Part shown: in pieces, positions 1 through 8,593 of the stretch
Numbering within the stretch: position 1 is the first letter of the stretch
Layout of the letters: each line of letters opens with the position of its first letter
Source: Mycetocola zhujimingii
GTDB lineage: Bacteria > Actinomycetota > Actinomycetes > Actinomycetales > Microbacteriaceae
Length of the DNA: 64,000 nt
Direction of reading: 5' to 3'
Assembly (NCBI RefSeq): GCF_003065425.1
Contig: NZ_CP026949.1
Span: forward strand, 1,178,001-1,242,000
Position numbers and translations under genes: made by a program
The notes under the pieces: generated by a model
What the model was told of the DNA's origin: nothing
Databases searched by the model: none
What the model saw: only the letters and a program-made list of their open reading frames with translations

Positions 1-2
1 AG

Positions 3-836
<834 letters not shown>

Positions 837-956
837 GGCGGAGCAGTCGCATCGAGCCTCTGACAACCGCGGATGTCGCGACGGGCGTTCCTGAGAAGAA
901 CTTGGTGAACGCACGGAATTCGTTGTCAGGGGCTCGGTGCGTGAGAAGCTGATGAG

Positions 957-1856
957 GTGACTAGCGAGTTCCTGCCGCCGCATCCGAAGAATCCGGGCGA
1001 CGCCTGGGTGCACGCTGACGACGGCTCCAAGTACTGGGGTCGTTTTGGCGCAGCCGGGCTTCTCGTTGTGGATGCCGAGCGTGGAATATTGCTGCAGCAC
1101 CGTGCGCTGTGGAGTCACTTCGGTGGCACCTGGGGCCTGCCCGGTGGTGCTCGCCACGAGGGGGAGAACGCCATCGACGGCGCGATCCGTGAGGCGAGCG
1201 AAGAGGCGGCTGTGCCGACGGATGCCGTTCGGCCACGTTTCTCGATGACCCTCGATCTCGGTGTCTGGTCGTACGTCACGGTGGTGGCCGACGCGGTGCG
1301 TCCGTTCGACTCGTACATCGCCGACCCCGAGAGCCTCGAGGTGCGCTGGGTTCCGGTCGACGAGATCGATGCGCTTCCGCTGCACCCGGGGTTCGCGTCC
1401 GCGTGGCCGCGGCTGCGCGACGACATCGACCGCAGGCCCGTGATCGTCGTTGATATGGCCAACGTCGTCGGCTCGCGCCCCGACGGCTGGTGGAACGACC
1501 GCGCCGGTGCCGCCGAACGGTTGGGCAGGCAGCTCGTCGGGCTCGCTTCGTCCGGTGTGCCAGCCGCCGAGCTCGGACTGCCGCAGTCCCACTGGTGGCC
1601 TGAGATCGTCGCTGTGCTCGAAGGCCGGGCGAACGACGCCGTCCTCGACGCGACCGACCGCTTAGAGGTGGTGCGGGCATCGACAGACGGCGACTCGCGG
1701 ATCGTCGACGAGGTGGCGCGCCTGACCGGGCGGCCGGGGGCATCCGTCACCGTCGTCACCAGCGATCGCGGACTGCGCGAACGGGTCGAGGCGCTCGGTG
1801 CGACCACTCGGGGAGCCGGCTGGCTGCGCGACCTGCTCGACGCGCCTGCCGGCTGA
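957..1856 (+). CDS. Nudix hydrolase fused to a NYN/PIN-like domain
   Basis: GTG start chosen because residues from it (TSEFLPPHPKNPGDAWV) lead directly into the Nudix fold. The N-terminal half (about residues 15-150) carries a Nudix box, G-x5-E-x7-REASEEAAV, with Ala in place of the usual Gly near its end; this family hydrolyses nucleoside diphosphates linked to another group. The C-terminal half (about 160-299) looks like a NYN/YacP-like nuclease domain: VIVVDMANVVG (D166), GDSRIVDE (D246, D251) and VVTSDRGL (D270) place acidic residues as in PIN-like active sites. The pairing suggests nucleotide sanitation joined to RNA processing, which is an inference. Nothing next to it identifies a partner. 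Domain 1 is secure, domain 2 moderately so. Confidence 0.85.
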   Translation: MTSEFLPPHPKNPGDAWVHADDGSKYWGRFGAAGLLVVDAERGILLQHRALWSHFGGTWGLPGGARHEGENAIDGAIREASEEAAVPTDAVRPRFSMTLDLGVWSYVTVVADAVRPFDSYIADPESLEVRWVPVDEIDALPLHPGFASAWPRLRDDIDRRPVIVVDMANVVGSRPDGWWNDRAGAAERLGRQLVGLASSGVPAAELGLPQSHWWPEIVAVLEGRANDAVLDATDRLEVVRASTDGDSRIVDEVARLTGRPGASVTVVTSDRGLRERVEALGATTRGAGWLRDLLDAPAG

Positions 1857-1966
1857 GCCTTCGGCGCCGGAGAAGGACATCGGCGCGAGATAAGGACGCT
1901 CGGCTGCTTTCTGTCCTTGTCTGGGCGTTTTCTCCTTGTGTGGGGGAGTCCGGGCGGCTGGGCGGT

Positions 1967-2034
1967 CGCACGGTTAGCAGGAGAGAGGGCGTCTATCAGG
2001 ACGGTTTCTCGAGTTTGGTCCTGATAACCGTGCG
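1967..2034. repeat. nested inverted repeat (possible structured RNA or operator)
   Basis: A perfect 10-bp inverted pair, CGCACGGTTA (1967-1976) with TAACCGTGCG (2025-2034), encloses a second perfect 9-bp pair, TATCAGGAC (1994-2002) with GTCCTGATA (2018-2026), with a 15-nt loop. The two right arms share two bases, so both can form together with an 8-bp outer stem. It lies in the 344-bp stretch without a gene between 1857 and 2200, about 165 bp before the nucleoside hydrolase. It could be a folded leader RNA, a protein-binding dyad or a short mobile repeat; the sequence does not decide. Confidence 0.6.
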
Positions 2035-2077
2035 ATTACCTGCACAGCAGCGTGTGGGCGGGTGCGTGGCATCCTGG

Positions 2078-2158
2078 CATCAGCGGCATCAGCGGCATCA
2101 GCGGCATCAGCGGCATCAGCGGCATCAGCGGCATCAGCGGCATCAGCGGCATCAGCAC
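2078..2158. repeat. 9-bp tandem repeat array (catcagcgg)n
   Basis: Eight perfect head-to-tail copies of catcagcgg (2078-2149) are followed by a ninth ending in cac (2150-2158), stopping 42 bp before the nucleoside hydrolase start. The unit is a multiple of three, so all frames stay open through it, but no convincing gene covers it. The array would be prone to copy-number change by slippage and may alter spacing between a promoter and the downstream gene. It is not a CRISPR array: there are no spacers. Confidence 0.95.
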
Positions 2159-2200
2159 CGCGGCACCCGCGGCATCCCGCGCAGCTTCTAAGCTGGTCGG

Positions 2201-3160
2201 ATGCGCACACTCCCGATTCTCCTCGACGTCGACACGGGCGTTGATGACGCTCTCGCCCTGATCTTTGCCATCACGCATCCGTCGCTCGACGTTCGTGCCA
2301 TCACGTGCGTGGCGGGCAACGCCCCGCTCGCGCAGGTCGTTGAGAACACCCTGCGCATCCTCGACGCCGCGGACGCCCCGCCGATCCCGGTCGCTGCCGG
2401 TGCGGTTCGACCGTTGCTGTCGCCCGGACGTGCGGCGTCGCACGTCCACGGGGAAGACGGGCTCGGCGGGCTTGTGCTTCCCGAAACGTCACGCGTGCCC
2501 GAATCGGTCAGCGCGGTCGAGCTCATGCGCCGTACGCTGGCCGACAGCGACGAGCCACTGACGCTCGTCGCACTCGCGCCGCAGACCAACCTTGCGCTGC
2601 TTCTGCGCACGCATCCCGAGGTCATCGACAAGATCGAGCGGATCGTGTTCATGGGCGGGTCGGCGAGCGTCGGCAATGCGACCGCCCTGGCCGAGTTCAA
2701 TGTCTGGCACGATCCCGAAGCCGCCGCGATCGTGCTCGGCTCCGGCATCCCGATCTTCATGTACGGCCTCGATGTGTTCAACCAGGTGACCGTTGCCGAG
2801 GATGCCGCGGCAGCCCTCGCGACGGGCGGCTCGCCGCTCGGGGCGGTCGTCGGCGCCCTGCTCGGCAACCGGGTGGCGCTGAGCGAAGACTCGAGCCTCG
2901 TTTACACCGGGCTGATCGGGGATGCCGGAGCGCTCTGTGCCCTCGTCGAACCTGAGTCGCTGCGGGTGGAGCGGCGGCCGGTGCGGGTCGAGCTCGCCGG
3001 CTATGGCCGTGGGCAGACCGTGGTCGACCGGCGGCGCTACTCGGGCGAAGACGTGATCTACGGGGGAGCCGGCGACTGGTCGGTCATCGACGTCGCTCTT
3101 GACGTCAACGCACCCCGCTATGCGGAGCTGTTCCTCGAGACGCTCGGCCTTGACGGCTGA
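2201..3160 (+). CDS. inosine/uridine-preferring nucleoside hydrolase
   Basis: The protein (319 aa, normal for the family) opens with PILLDVDTGVDDALAL, the calcium- and ribose-binding DTDxGxDDA motif of N-ribohydrolases. VFMGGSA and AEFNVWHDPEAA are the further conserved calcium and ribose contacts, the latter with the family Asn and Asp. The enzyme cleaves the N-glycosidic bond of nucleosides to free base and ribose in the cytoplasm for purine/pyrimidine salvage. Base preference cannot be told from the sequence. The 5' region holds a 9-bp tandem array and a nested inverted repeat, both possible regulatory features. Its end lies 6 bp from the convergent GNAT gene. Confidence 0.93.
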   Translation: MRTLPILLDVDTGVDDALALIFAITHPSLDVRAITCVAGNAPLAQVVENTLRILDAADAPPIPVAAGAVRPLLSPGRAASHVHGEDGLGGLVLPETSRVPESVSAVELMRRTLADSDEPLTLVALAPQTNLALLLRTHPEVIDKIERIVFMGGSASVGNATALAEFNVWHDPEAAAIVLGSGIPIFMYGLDVFNQVTVAEDAAAALATGGSPLGAVVGALLGNRVALSEDSSLVYTGLIGDAGALCALVEPESLRVERRPVRVELAGYGRGQTVVDRRRYSGEDVIYGGAGDWSVIDVALDVNAPRYAELFLETLGLDG

Positions 3161-3166
3161 ACCGCA

Positions 3167-3763
3167 TCAGGTCGCGAACTCGAGCCGCATGAGCGCACGG
3201 GACGGCGTCGGCCTCGTGACCTCGGTGAAACCGTTCGCAGCGAACTGCGACACGACACCGTAGTAGAGCTCGGCTGACGACACCTTGTCACGTGCGGCCG
3301 GGTCGACCGGGTAGCCCTCGAGCACCCGCGCGCCGTGAGCCCGAGCGTGCCCGGCCGCTGCGGCAAGCAAAGCGGTAGCGATGCCTCTCTTGCGGAAGCC
3401 GACCCGCACGACGAAACACGTCACGGCCCAGACCGTCGGGTCATCGGTCGGCTCCGTGCTCGCCTGCACTACCTTTCCTCGGCCGAGTCGCGGGTAGTGC
3501 TTACGTGGCTCGACGGCGCACCAGCCGACCGGAGTGCCGCCCTGGTACGCGATGAGTCCCGGAGGCGGATCCAGTTCCAGCACCTGCCGTTTGAGCAGTG
3601 GCTCGCAAGTCTCCCGGCTCGCCGTCTTCCACTCAGCGTTGTCCAGCTTGAAGTACTGGCACCAGCAACTCGACGGATCTCCACGCGTACCGAAGACCGC
3701 CTGCACGTCGTGCCACGCGGCATCTGCTGCCGAAATCACCCTGATGTCCGGATCGTCTTCCAT
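3167..3763 (-). CDS. GNAT family N-acetyltransferase
   Basis: 198 aa. The C-terminal half shows the acetyl-CoA site of GNAT enzymes: VTCFVVRVGFRKRGIATALL, with the R/Q-x-x-G-x-G/A pyrophosphate loop as RKRGIA, then a helix and EGYPVDP. The N-terminal part (CWCQYFKL, PVGWCAVEPRKHYPRL) matches a widespread actinobacterial subgroup of unknown acceptor. It transfers acetyl groups from acetyl-CoA to an amine that cannot be named here. It is convergent with the nucleoside hydrolase and lies about 110 bp downstream of glutaminase, from which it is separated by a strong inverted repeat, so it is probably a separate transcript. Confidence 0.88.
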   Translation of the reverse strand: MEDDPDIRVISAADAAWHDVQAVFGTRGDPSSCWCQYFKLDNAEWKTASRETCEPLLKRQVLELDPPPGLIAYQGGTPVGWCAVEPRKHYPRLGRGKVVQASTEPTDDPTVWAVTCFVVRVGFRKRGIATALLAAAAGHARAHGARVLEGYPVDPAARDKVSSAELYYGVVSQFAANGFTEVTRPTPSRALMRLEFAT

Positions 3764-3855
3764 GCCAGCATGCTAAAGCGTATAAAGGACACCGGTCCAT
3801 GGTTCGGCGCCGGTCGTCCGATCCACCCGACGCTGCTTGTGCTCATCACGAGCGT

Positions 3856-3896
3856 TCCGGCGACAGGACTCTGACTCAGCGGGGACTGTCGCCGGA
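3856..3896 (-). terminator. inverted repeat across the end of the glutaminase gene
   Basis: Perfect 11-bp arms TCCGGCGACAG (3856-3866) and CTGTCGCCGGA (3886-3896) with a 19-nt loop. One arm lies inside the last codons of the glutaminase gene (stop at 3876-3878) and the other just past it. There is no T-run, as is common for actinobacterial terminators. Confidence 0.6.
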
Positions 3897-4889
3897 GGGG
3901 TCGTGGGGACGGGAGGCAAAGAGATCGAACCCGAGCCTCCGGCTGAGATACGCGGTGGCACGTTGCCCACGAACGCTGTTTCCGGCAGCGTCGAGTCGAG
4001 GCGAGAAGGTTGCGATTCCTGCCTTCCCCGGTGCGATGGTGACAATTCCACCGGTGACTCCGGATTTGCCCGGCAGCCCGATTCGGAACAGCCACTCACC
4101 CGAGTTCTGATAGAGACCGCTCGCGGCGAGCACCGCGAGAGTGTCGTGGCAGACGGTTTCAGACACCACACGCTCGCCGGTAACCGGGTTGATGCCACCA
4201 TCGGCGAGGGTCGCACCCATCACCGCGATATCGGTCGCGGTCACGAGGAGCGAGCACTGCTTCGTGTAGACATCGACGACGTCGAGCGGGTTCGATCCGA
4301 TGCGCCCGTAACCCTCCAGCAGCCGGGCAATTCCCTGGTTGCGTTGGTTTGACGCGGACTCCGAGCGGTACACGGCCTCGTCGAGTTCGAGTTCCTTCCC
4401 GGCAAAGCGGCTGAGCCCCCTCCGGATGAACTCCCACTGCTCGTCGGGGCTGTCGCCGGGAACGAGCGCGGTGGTGGCCAGCGCACCGGCATTGCCCATT
4501 GGATTCATGGGGTGGCCGTCGTTGAGTTCAAGTGACATCACCGAATCGAACGCCAGGCCGGTGTTATTGACACCGATGAGGTCTATCAGTTTTTCGTCAC
4601 CGATCTCCTCACACACCAGAGCCCACACGAAGGCTTTGGAGATCGACTGGATGGTGAACGGGTGATCGACGTCGCCGACACCCTGCACCGTGCCGTCCAC
4701 CTCTGCCACACAGATACCGAAGAGATCGGGGGAGGTGTCGGCGAGTTCAGGGATGTAGTCGGCGACCGCGCCATCGGTGAGGTCCAGGCTTCGGTCATAG
4801 GCGACGTGAATCGCCTCGACGACGTCGTCACTGCTCGGCGGTGCGCCCGTGGCAACCGTGTACGGTATTGCGCTGACATCCAGATCCAT
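3876..4889 (-). CDS. glsA: glutaminase
   Basis: Converts L-glutamine to glutamate and ammonia. It belongs to the serine-dependent beta-lactamase-fold glutaminases: QSISKAF gives the catalytic S82-x-x-K85, followed by NPMGNAGAL, ESASNQRNQGIA and VYTKQCSLLVT, all family hallmarks. The start at 4889 (MDLDVSAIPY) is preferred over an upstream in-frame ATG at 4916 because it has a GGGAG ribosome site about 8 bases upstream. Length (337 aa) is slightly over the usual 310, the excess being a C-terminal tail. It follows the GH13 gene on the same strand by about 90 bp but is functionally unrelated, so co-transcription is uncertain. It could feed ammonia or acid-resistance metabolism together with the urease module further along; that link is speculative. 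Confidence 0.95.
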   Translation of the reverse strand: MDLDVSAIPYTVATGAPPSSDDVVEAIHVAYDRSLDLTDGAVADYIPELADTSPDLFGICVAEVDGTVQGVGDVDHPFTIQSISKAFVWALVCEEIGDEKLIDLIGVNNTGLAFDSVMSLELNDGHPMNPMGNAGALATTALVPGDSPDEQWEFIRRGLSRFAGKELELDEAVYRSESASNQRNQGIARLLEGYGRIGSNPLDVVDVYTKQCSLLVTATDIAVMGATLADGGINPVTGERVVSETVCHDTLAVLAASGLYQNSGEWLFRIGLPGKSGVTGGIVTIAPGKAGIATFSPRLDAAGNSVRGQRATAYLSRRLGFDLFASRPHDPSGDSPR

Positions 4890-4976
4890 CTGTTCGCTCC
4901 CTGCGTCCCGTCGCATTATTCCGTACGGGCGCGAGCAGGAGCTGGCAAGGTCACCCGGATGGCGGACGAGCGGGCA

Positions 4977-6632
4977 CTATGACGGTTGCATCCACACTGT
5001 CGTCTCGGCGGGCAGCCGGCGACCGGCGAGGGGGCTGCTCGCGAGCACCACGGTTCCGGCCGGCAGCTCCGCTGGTTCGGCGCCGAAGTTCATCGCGACC
5101 TCCCAGCCGTTCGGGCGGCGGAACCGAACGACATCCGGTGTTGAATCGAGCCACTCGAGTGGTTCCGCAGTCTGCAGGCGGTGCCTCAGTTCGAGGGCCT
5201 TCCGATACAGCGAGAGCGTCGAGTCGGGGTCGTGTTCCTGAACGGAAACCGCGACCGAGGCGAACCAGTCGGGCTGGGGGAGATGTGCCGGCGCTGTACC
5301 GAACCCGAACGACGGCCGATCGGTGGTCCACGGCAGAGGGACCCGACAGCCGTCCCTGCCGACCTCCACCCCGGGATTGCGGAAGAAAGCGGGGTCCTGT
5401 CGGCTCTCAGCGGGGATGTCCGCGACCTCGTGCAGTCCGAGTTCTTCGCCCTGATAGATGTAGGCCGACCCAGGCAGCGCCAGCACCAACAGGCTGGCCG
5501 CCCGTGCCCGCCGCAAACCTCGCTCGCGGTTGAGAACGGGGGAGACGCCGCCGGACATCAGCCACGCGTACCCGTGCTTCTCGTTCGGGCTGGCGGGTTC
5601 AGGCAGCCCATACCGGGTGGCGTGCCGAACGACGTCGTGATTCGACAGCACCCACGTCGTCGATGACCCGGACTGCGCCGCGAGCGCAAGGTTGTCTTCG
5701 ACGATGCGACGGAAGGCATCCGCATCGAAATCGGCCTCGAGAAGATCAAAGTTGAACGCCTGCCCCAGCCCCTCCGGGCTCGCGTACCGGGGCACCCGGT
5801 GCGACGGAACCCACGCCTCCGCAACGGCCGTGCGCGGCGGCGAGTAGCTGTCGAAGACGGTGCGCCACTCTGCGTAGATGTCGTGCACCTCGTCGCGATC
5901 CCAGAGCGGATGGCCGCCGTCACCCTTCGGCAGGGCGTCCAGCTCCGCCTGGCTCGGCAGGTGCTCGTCGAGCTTTTTGGCGAGTCCGTGGGCGACGTCG
6001 ATGCGGAAACCGTCGACACCGCGGTCGGACCAGAACCGCAGCGTTCTCAGGAAGTCGTCGCGGACCTCCCTGTTGTCCCAGTTGAGGTCGGGCTGTTCCA
6101 CGGCAAAGTAGTGCAGGTACCACTGGCCGTCTCCCACGGGTTCCCACGCCGGGCCGCCGAACGCGCTCGTCCAGTCCGCGGGTGGCTCGGCACCGTCGGG
6201 TCCGCGGCCGTCACGGAAGATGTACCGTGCGCGCGACGAAGATCCGCGGGGGGATGCCAGGGCCTCACGGAACCACTCGTGCCGGTTCGACGTGTGATTG
6301 GGCACGATGTCGACAATCATCCGGATGCCGGCGGCATGAAGATCGGTGACGAGGGCATCGAAATCCCCGAGGGTACCGAGCCGCGGATCGACGTCCCGGT
6401 AGTCGTCGACGTCGTACCCGCCGTCCGCAAGCGCCGAGGGGTAGAACGGGCTCAACCACACAGCATCGATGTGGAGTGCGCTGAGGTAGCCGATGCGAGA
6501 ACGGATGCCGGCGAGGTCGCCAATTCCGTCGCCATTGGCGTCGGCAAAGCTGCGCGGGTAGATCTGGTAGACGGCGGCCTGGCGCCACCACGCGGCGTCG
6601 GTCTCCGACGCGACGTCATCCCTTGACAGCAC
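4977..6632 (-). CDS. GH13 alpha-glucosidase (oligo-alpha-glucoside hydrolase)
   Basis: 551 aa with the full GH13 signature: QIYPRSFADANGDGIGDLAG, DIVPNHTS, DGFRIDVAHG (nucleophile D212), AVAEAWV (acid/base E272) and LSNHDVVRH (D333). The GDGIGDL loop is typical of exo-acting alpha-glucosidases (alpha-1,4/1,6) of the oligo-1,6-glucosidase/sucrose hydrolase group. No signal peptide, so it acts in the cytoplasm on imported malto-, isomalto- or sucrose-type oligosaccharides. The GTG start lies inside the end of the upstream permease gene (17-bp overlap), showing translational coupling. It is the last gene of the sugar-uptake operon controlled by the divergent ROK protein. Confidence 0.94.
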   Translation of the reverse strand: MLSRDDVASETDAAWWRQAAVYQIYPRSFADANGDGIGDLAGIRSRIGYLSALHIDAVWLSPFYPSALADGGYDVDDYRDVDPRLGTLGDFDALVTDLHAAGIRMIVDIVPNHTSNRHEWFREALASPRGSSSRARYIFRDGRGPDGAEPPADWTSAFGGPAWEPVGDGQWYLHYFAVEQPDLNWDNREVRDDFLRTLRFWSDRGVDGFRIDVAHGLAKKLDEHLPSQAELDALPKGDGGHPLWDRDEVHDIYAEWRTVFDSYSPPRTAVAEAWVPSHRVPRYASPEGLGQAFNFDLLEADFDADAFRRIVEDNLALAAQSGSSTTWVLSNHDVVRHATRYGLPEPASPNEKHGYAWLMSGGVSPVLNRERGLRRARAASLLVLALPGSAYIYQGEELGLHEVADIPAESRQDPAFFRNPGVEVGRDGCRVPLPWTTDRPSFGFGTAPAHLPQPDWFASVAVSVQEHDPDSTLSLYRKALELRHRLQTAEPLEWLDSTPDVVRFRRPNGWEVAMNFGAEPAELPAGTVVLASSPLAGRRLPAETTVWMQPS

Positions 6633-7536
6633 CCTGGGTCACCCCTTCCATCACCCACCTCTGGGTGAACAGGTAGACGATGATCGCGGGCGCCATGGCC
6701 ATGAGGTAGGAGGCGAACGACACGTTGTAGTTGGTGCTGAACTGGGTCTGGAAGATGTTCTGCACCACGGGGATGGTCTGTTGCGAGGCGTCGGCGATGA
6801 TCAGCGACGGCATCATGAAGTCGTTCCACGAGGCGAGGAAAGCAAAGATGGCGACGGTGGCGCTCATCGGTGCGAGCAGGGGGAAAATCAGCTGCCAGAA
6901 GGTCTGCCACGTGGTCGCGCCGTCAATGCGCGCACTCTCCTCCAGTTCGAGCGGTATCGAACGCAGGAAGGCGGTGAACAGCAGGATGCTGAACGACAAC
7001 TGGAACATGATGTGCAGGATCGTCACGCCGACGGGGTTCGCCAGGCCGACCAGCCCGGTGAGCTGGATCTGCGGCAGAGCGACCACCGGGAACGGAAGGA
7101 ACATCGCCGCGAGCAGGTAGAAGAACGAATACCGGAACAGGCGGCGTTCCCAGTTGCGCACGATCGCGTATGAGGCCAGCGCGGCGAGAAGGACAGTGCC
7201 GACGACCGTCCCGATCGTCACCAGCACGGAGATGGTGAAGGTCACCGGAAAATTCGTGAGCTCCCACGCTTCGGCGAATCCGGAGAAGTCGAAGGGCGCC
7301 GGGAGCGAGAACGCATTGCCGTCGACGGCCTGCGCTGTGGATTTCATCGACATTGAAATCGTGACGTACAGCGGCAGCAGCACGGTCAGTGAGCAGAGCA
7401 GCAGGATGATCATCACCGGCCAGTTGGTGGCCTCCTGCCCGACGCGGCCGCGTCGACGGATCTGCGTCGGCCGGGGTCCGGCACTGCGCGGGGTGATCGC
7501 CGGGCCCCCGGCCGGACGAAGTGCTTCCTGCGTCAT
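6616..7536 (-). CDS. carbohydrate ABC transporter permease, MalG-like
   Basis: 306 aa inner-membrane subunit with six predicted membrane segments after a basic cytoplasmic N-terminus. The EAA loop that docks on the ATPase is clear (LEESARIDGATTWQTFWQL). The start codon overlaps the stop of the upstream MalF-like gene (ATGA) and its own 3' end overlaps the glucosidase start. With the MalF-like and binding-protein genes it forms a CUT1-type importer for alpha-glucosides. No ATP-binding subunit is encoded here, so it probably borrows a shared MsiK-type ATPase, as known for many actinobacterial CUT1 systems. Confidence 0.94.
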   Translation of the reverse strand: MTQEALRPAGGPAITPRSAGPRPTQIRRRGRVGQEATNWPVMIILLLCSLTVLLPLYVTISMSMKSTAQAVDGNAFSLPAPFDFSGFAEAWELTNFPVTFTISVLVTIGTVVGTVLLAALASYAIVRNWERRLFRYSFFYLLAAMFLPFPVVALPQIQLTGLVGLANPVGVTILHIMFQLSFSILLFTAFLRSIPLELEESARIDGATTWQTFWQLIFPLLAPMSATVAIFAFLASWNDFMMPSLIIADASQQTIPVVQNIFQTQFSTNYNVSFASYLMAMAPAIIVYLFTQRWVMEGVTQGAVKG

Positions 7537-8498
7537 GAGAGTGCCGCCTTTCCGCGGGTCAGCCGGAGCTGGAGGATCGAGATAATGACCGCGATGATGA
7601 AGAAGATCGTCGCGTTGGCCATCTGGTAGGCGTAATCGCCGCCGGTGAATCCGGTGAAGATCGTCATCGCGATGCTTCGGGTCGCCGTGCCTGGTCCGCC
7701 GTTGGTGAGGCCGACGATGATGTCGTACACGTTGAGGTAGTTCTTGAACCCGAGGATGACATTGATCACGACGTAACCGGCGACCAGCGGGAGCGTGACC
7801 GAGCGCAGCCTGACCCAGGCGCTCGCACCGTCGATGTCCGCGGCCTCATAGACCTCGCCCGGGATCGACAGCAGCCCGGCGATGTAAATCAGCAGGGCGC
7901 TGGGGATCGACTGCCACGCCGCAACGATGACGATCCCGAGCCACGCGAGATTCTCGTTGGCGAGGATCGATTCCTGCAGCCAGCCGATTCCGGTGGCGGC
8001 GCCGAAAGCCGGCAGCGAGTTCGAGAAGAGGAACTTGAACACGAACGCGATGACGATGCCCGAGATGACCATCGGAATGACGAAGATCGCCCGCAACGGA
8101 GTCTTCAGCTTGATCCGGGATGTCAGCGCAACGGCCAGCAGGAACGCGATGACGTTGACAATGATCACGGTCACGAAAGCGAAACCGAAGGTGAACACGT
8201 AGCTCGACAGGATGGCCGGATCGGAAAACACGGCGATGTAGTTGGTGAACCCGACGAGCTGCCAGTCACCGAAGCCGATGAAGTTCGTGAAGCTGTAGAA
8301 GATGCCGAGGATCGCCGGGAGAGTGATCGCCAGCGTGAAGAGCACCAGCGTCGGCAGGAGAAAGACGTAGTACATCGCGTCGACCTTGGGCTTCCCACGA
8401 CGCGTGCGCAGCCCGGCGATGTGGTCAGTTTGCCCGCGTTCGGCGCTGGCAACCAGCGAACCAGCGGATGCTGCCGCCGGAGTAATCGGAGTCGTCAT
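7533..8498 (-). CDS. carbohydrate ABC transporter permease, MalF-like
   Basis: 321 aa, with six membrane segments and the EAA loop YEAADIDGASAWVRLRSVTLP. The first about 35 residues are a polar cytoplasmic tail. A GAGGAAG ribosome site sits ahead of the ATG at 8498. It pairs with the MalG-like subunit encoded directly downstream (4-bp overlap). The 95-bp gap to the upstream binding-protein gene holds three copies of a 15-bp repeat, which may affect relative expression of binding protein and permeases. Confidence 0.94.
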   Translation of the reverse strand: MTTPITPAAASAGSLVASAERGQTDHIAGLRTRRGKPKVDAMYYVFLLPTLVLFTLAITLPAILGIFYSFTNFIGFGDWQLVGFTNYIAVFSDPAILSSYVFTFGFAFVTVIIVNVIAFLLAVALTSRIKLKTPLRAIFVIPMVISGIVIAFVFKFLFSNSLPAFGAATGIGWLQESILANENLAWLGIVIVAAWQSIPSALLIYIAGLLSIPGEVYEAADIDGASAWVRLRSVTLPLVAGYVVINVILGFKNYLNVYDIIVGLTNGGPGTATRSIAMTIFTGFTGGDYAYQMANATIFFIIAVIISILQLRLTRGKAALS

Positions 8499-8513
8499 AT
8501 CCTGGTCTTCCTC

Positions 8514-8584
8514 TCGGTGCCTGTCGGTCGGTGCCTGTCGGTGGGTGCCCGCGAGTCGGGGTGTGTCAGTCGGTGCCTGTCGGT
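8514..8584. repeat. three copies of a 15-bp repeat in the sugar operon
   Basis: The word tcggtgcctgtcggt occurs at 8514-8528, 8528-8542 (sharing one base) and 8570-8584, with a partly related stretch between copies two and three. It fills the gap between binding-protein and MalF-like genes. It could be a mRNA processing or attenuation site that lowers permease relative to binding protein, or simply slippage-generated filler. Confidence 0.85.
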
Positions 8585-8593
8585 CGCGTCGCG

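Noticed and set aside
2078-2158. CRISPR-like appearance of regular repeats
   Set aside because: Repeat unit is 9 bp with no spacers; it is a simple tandem array.
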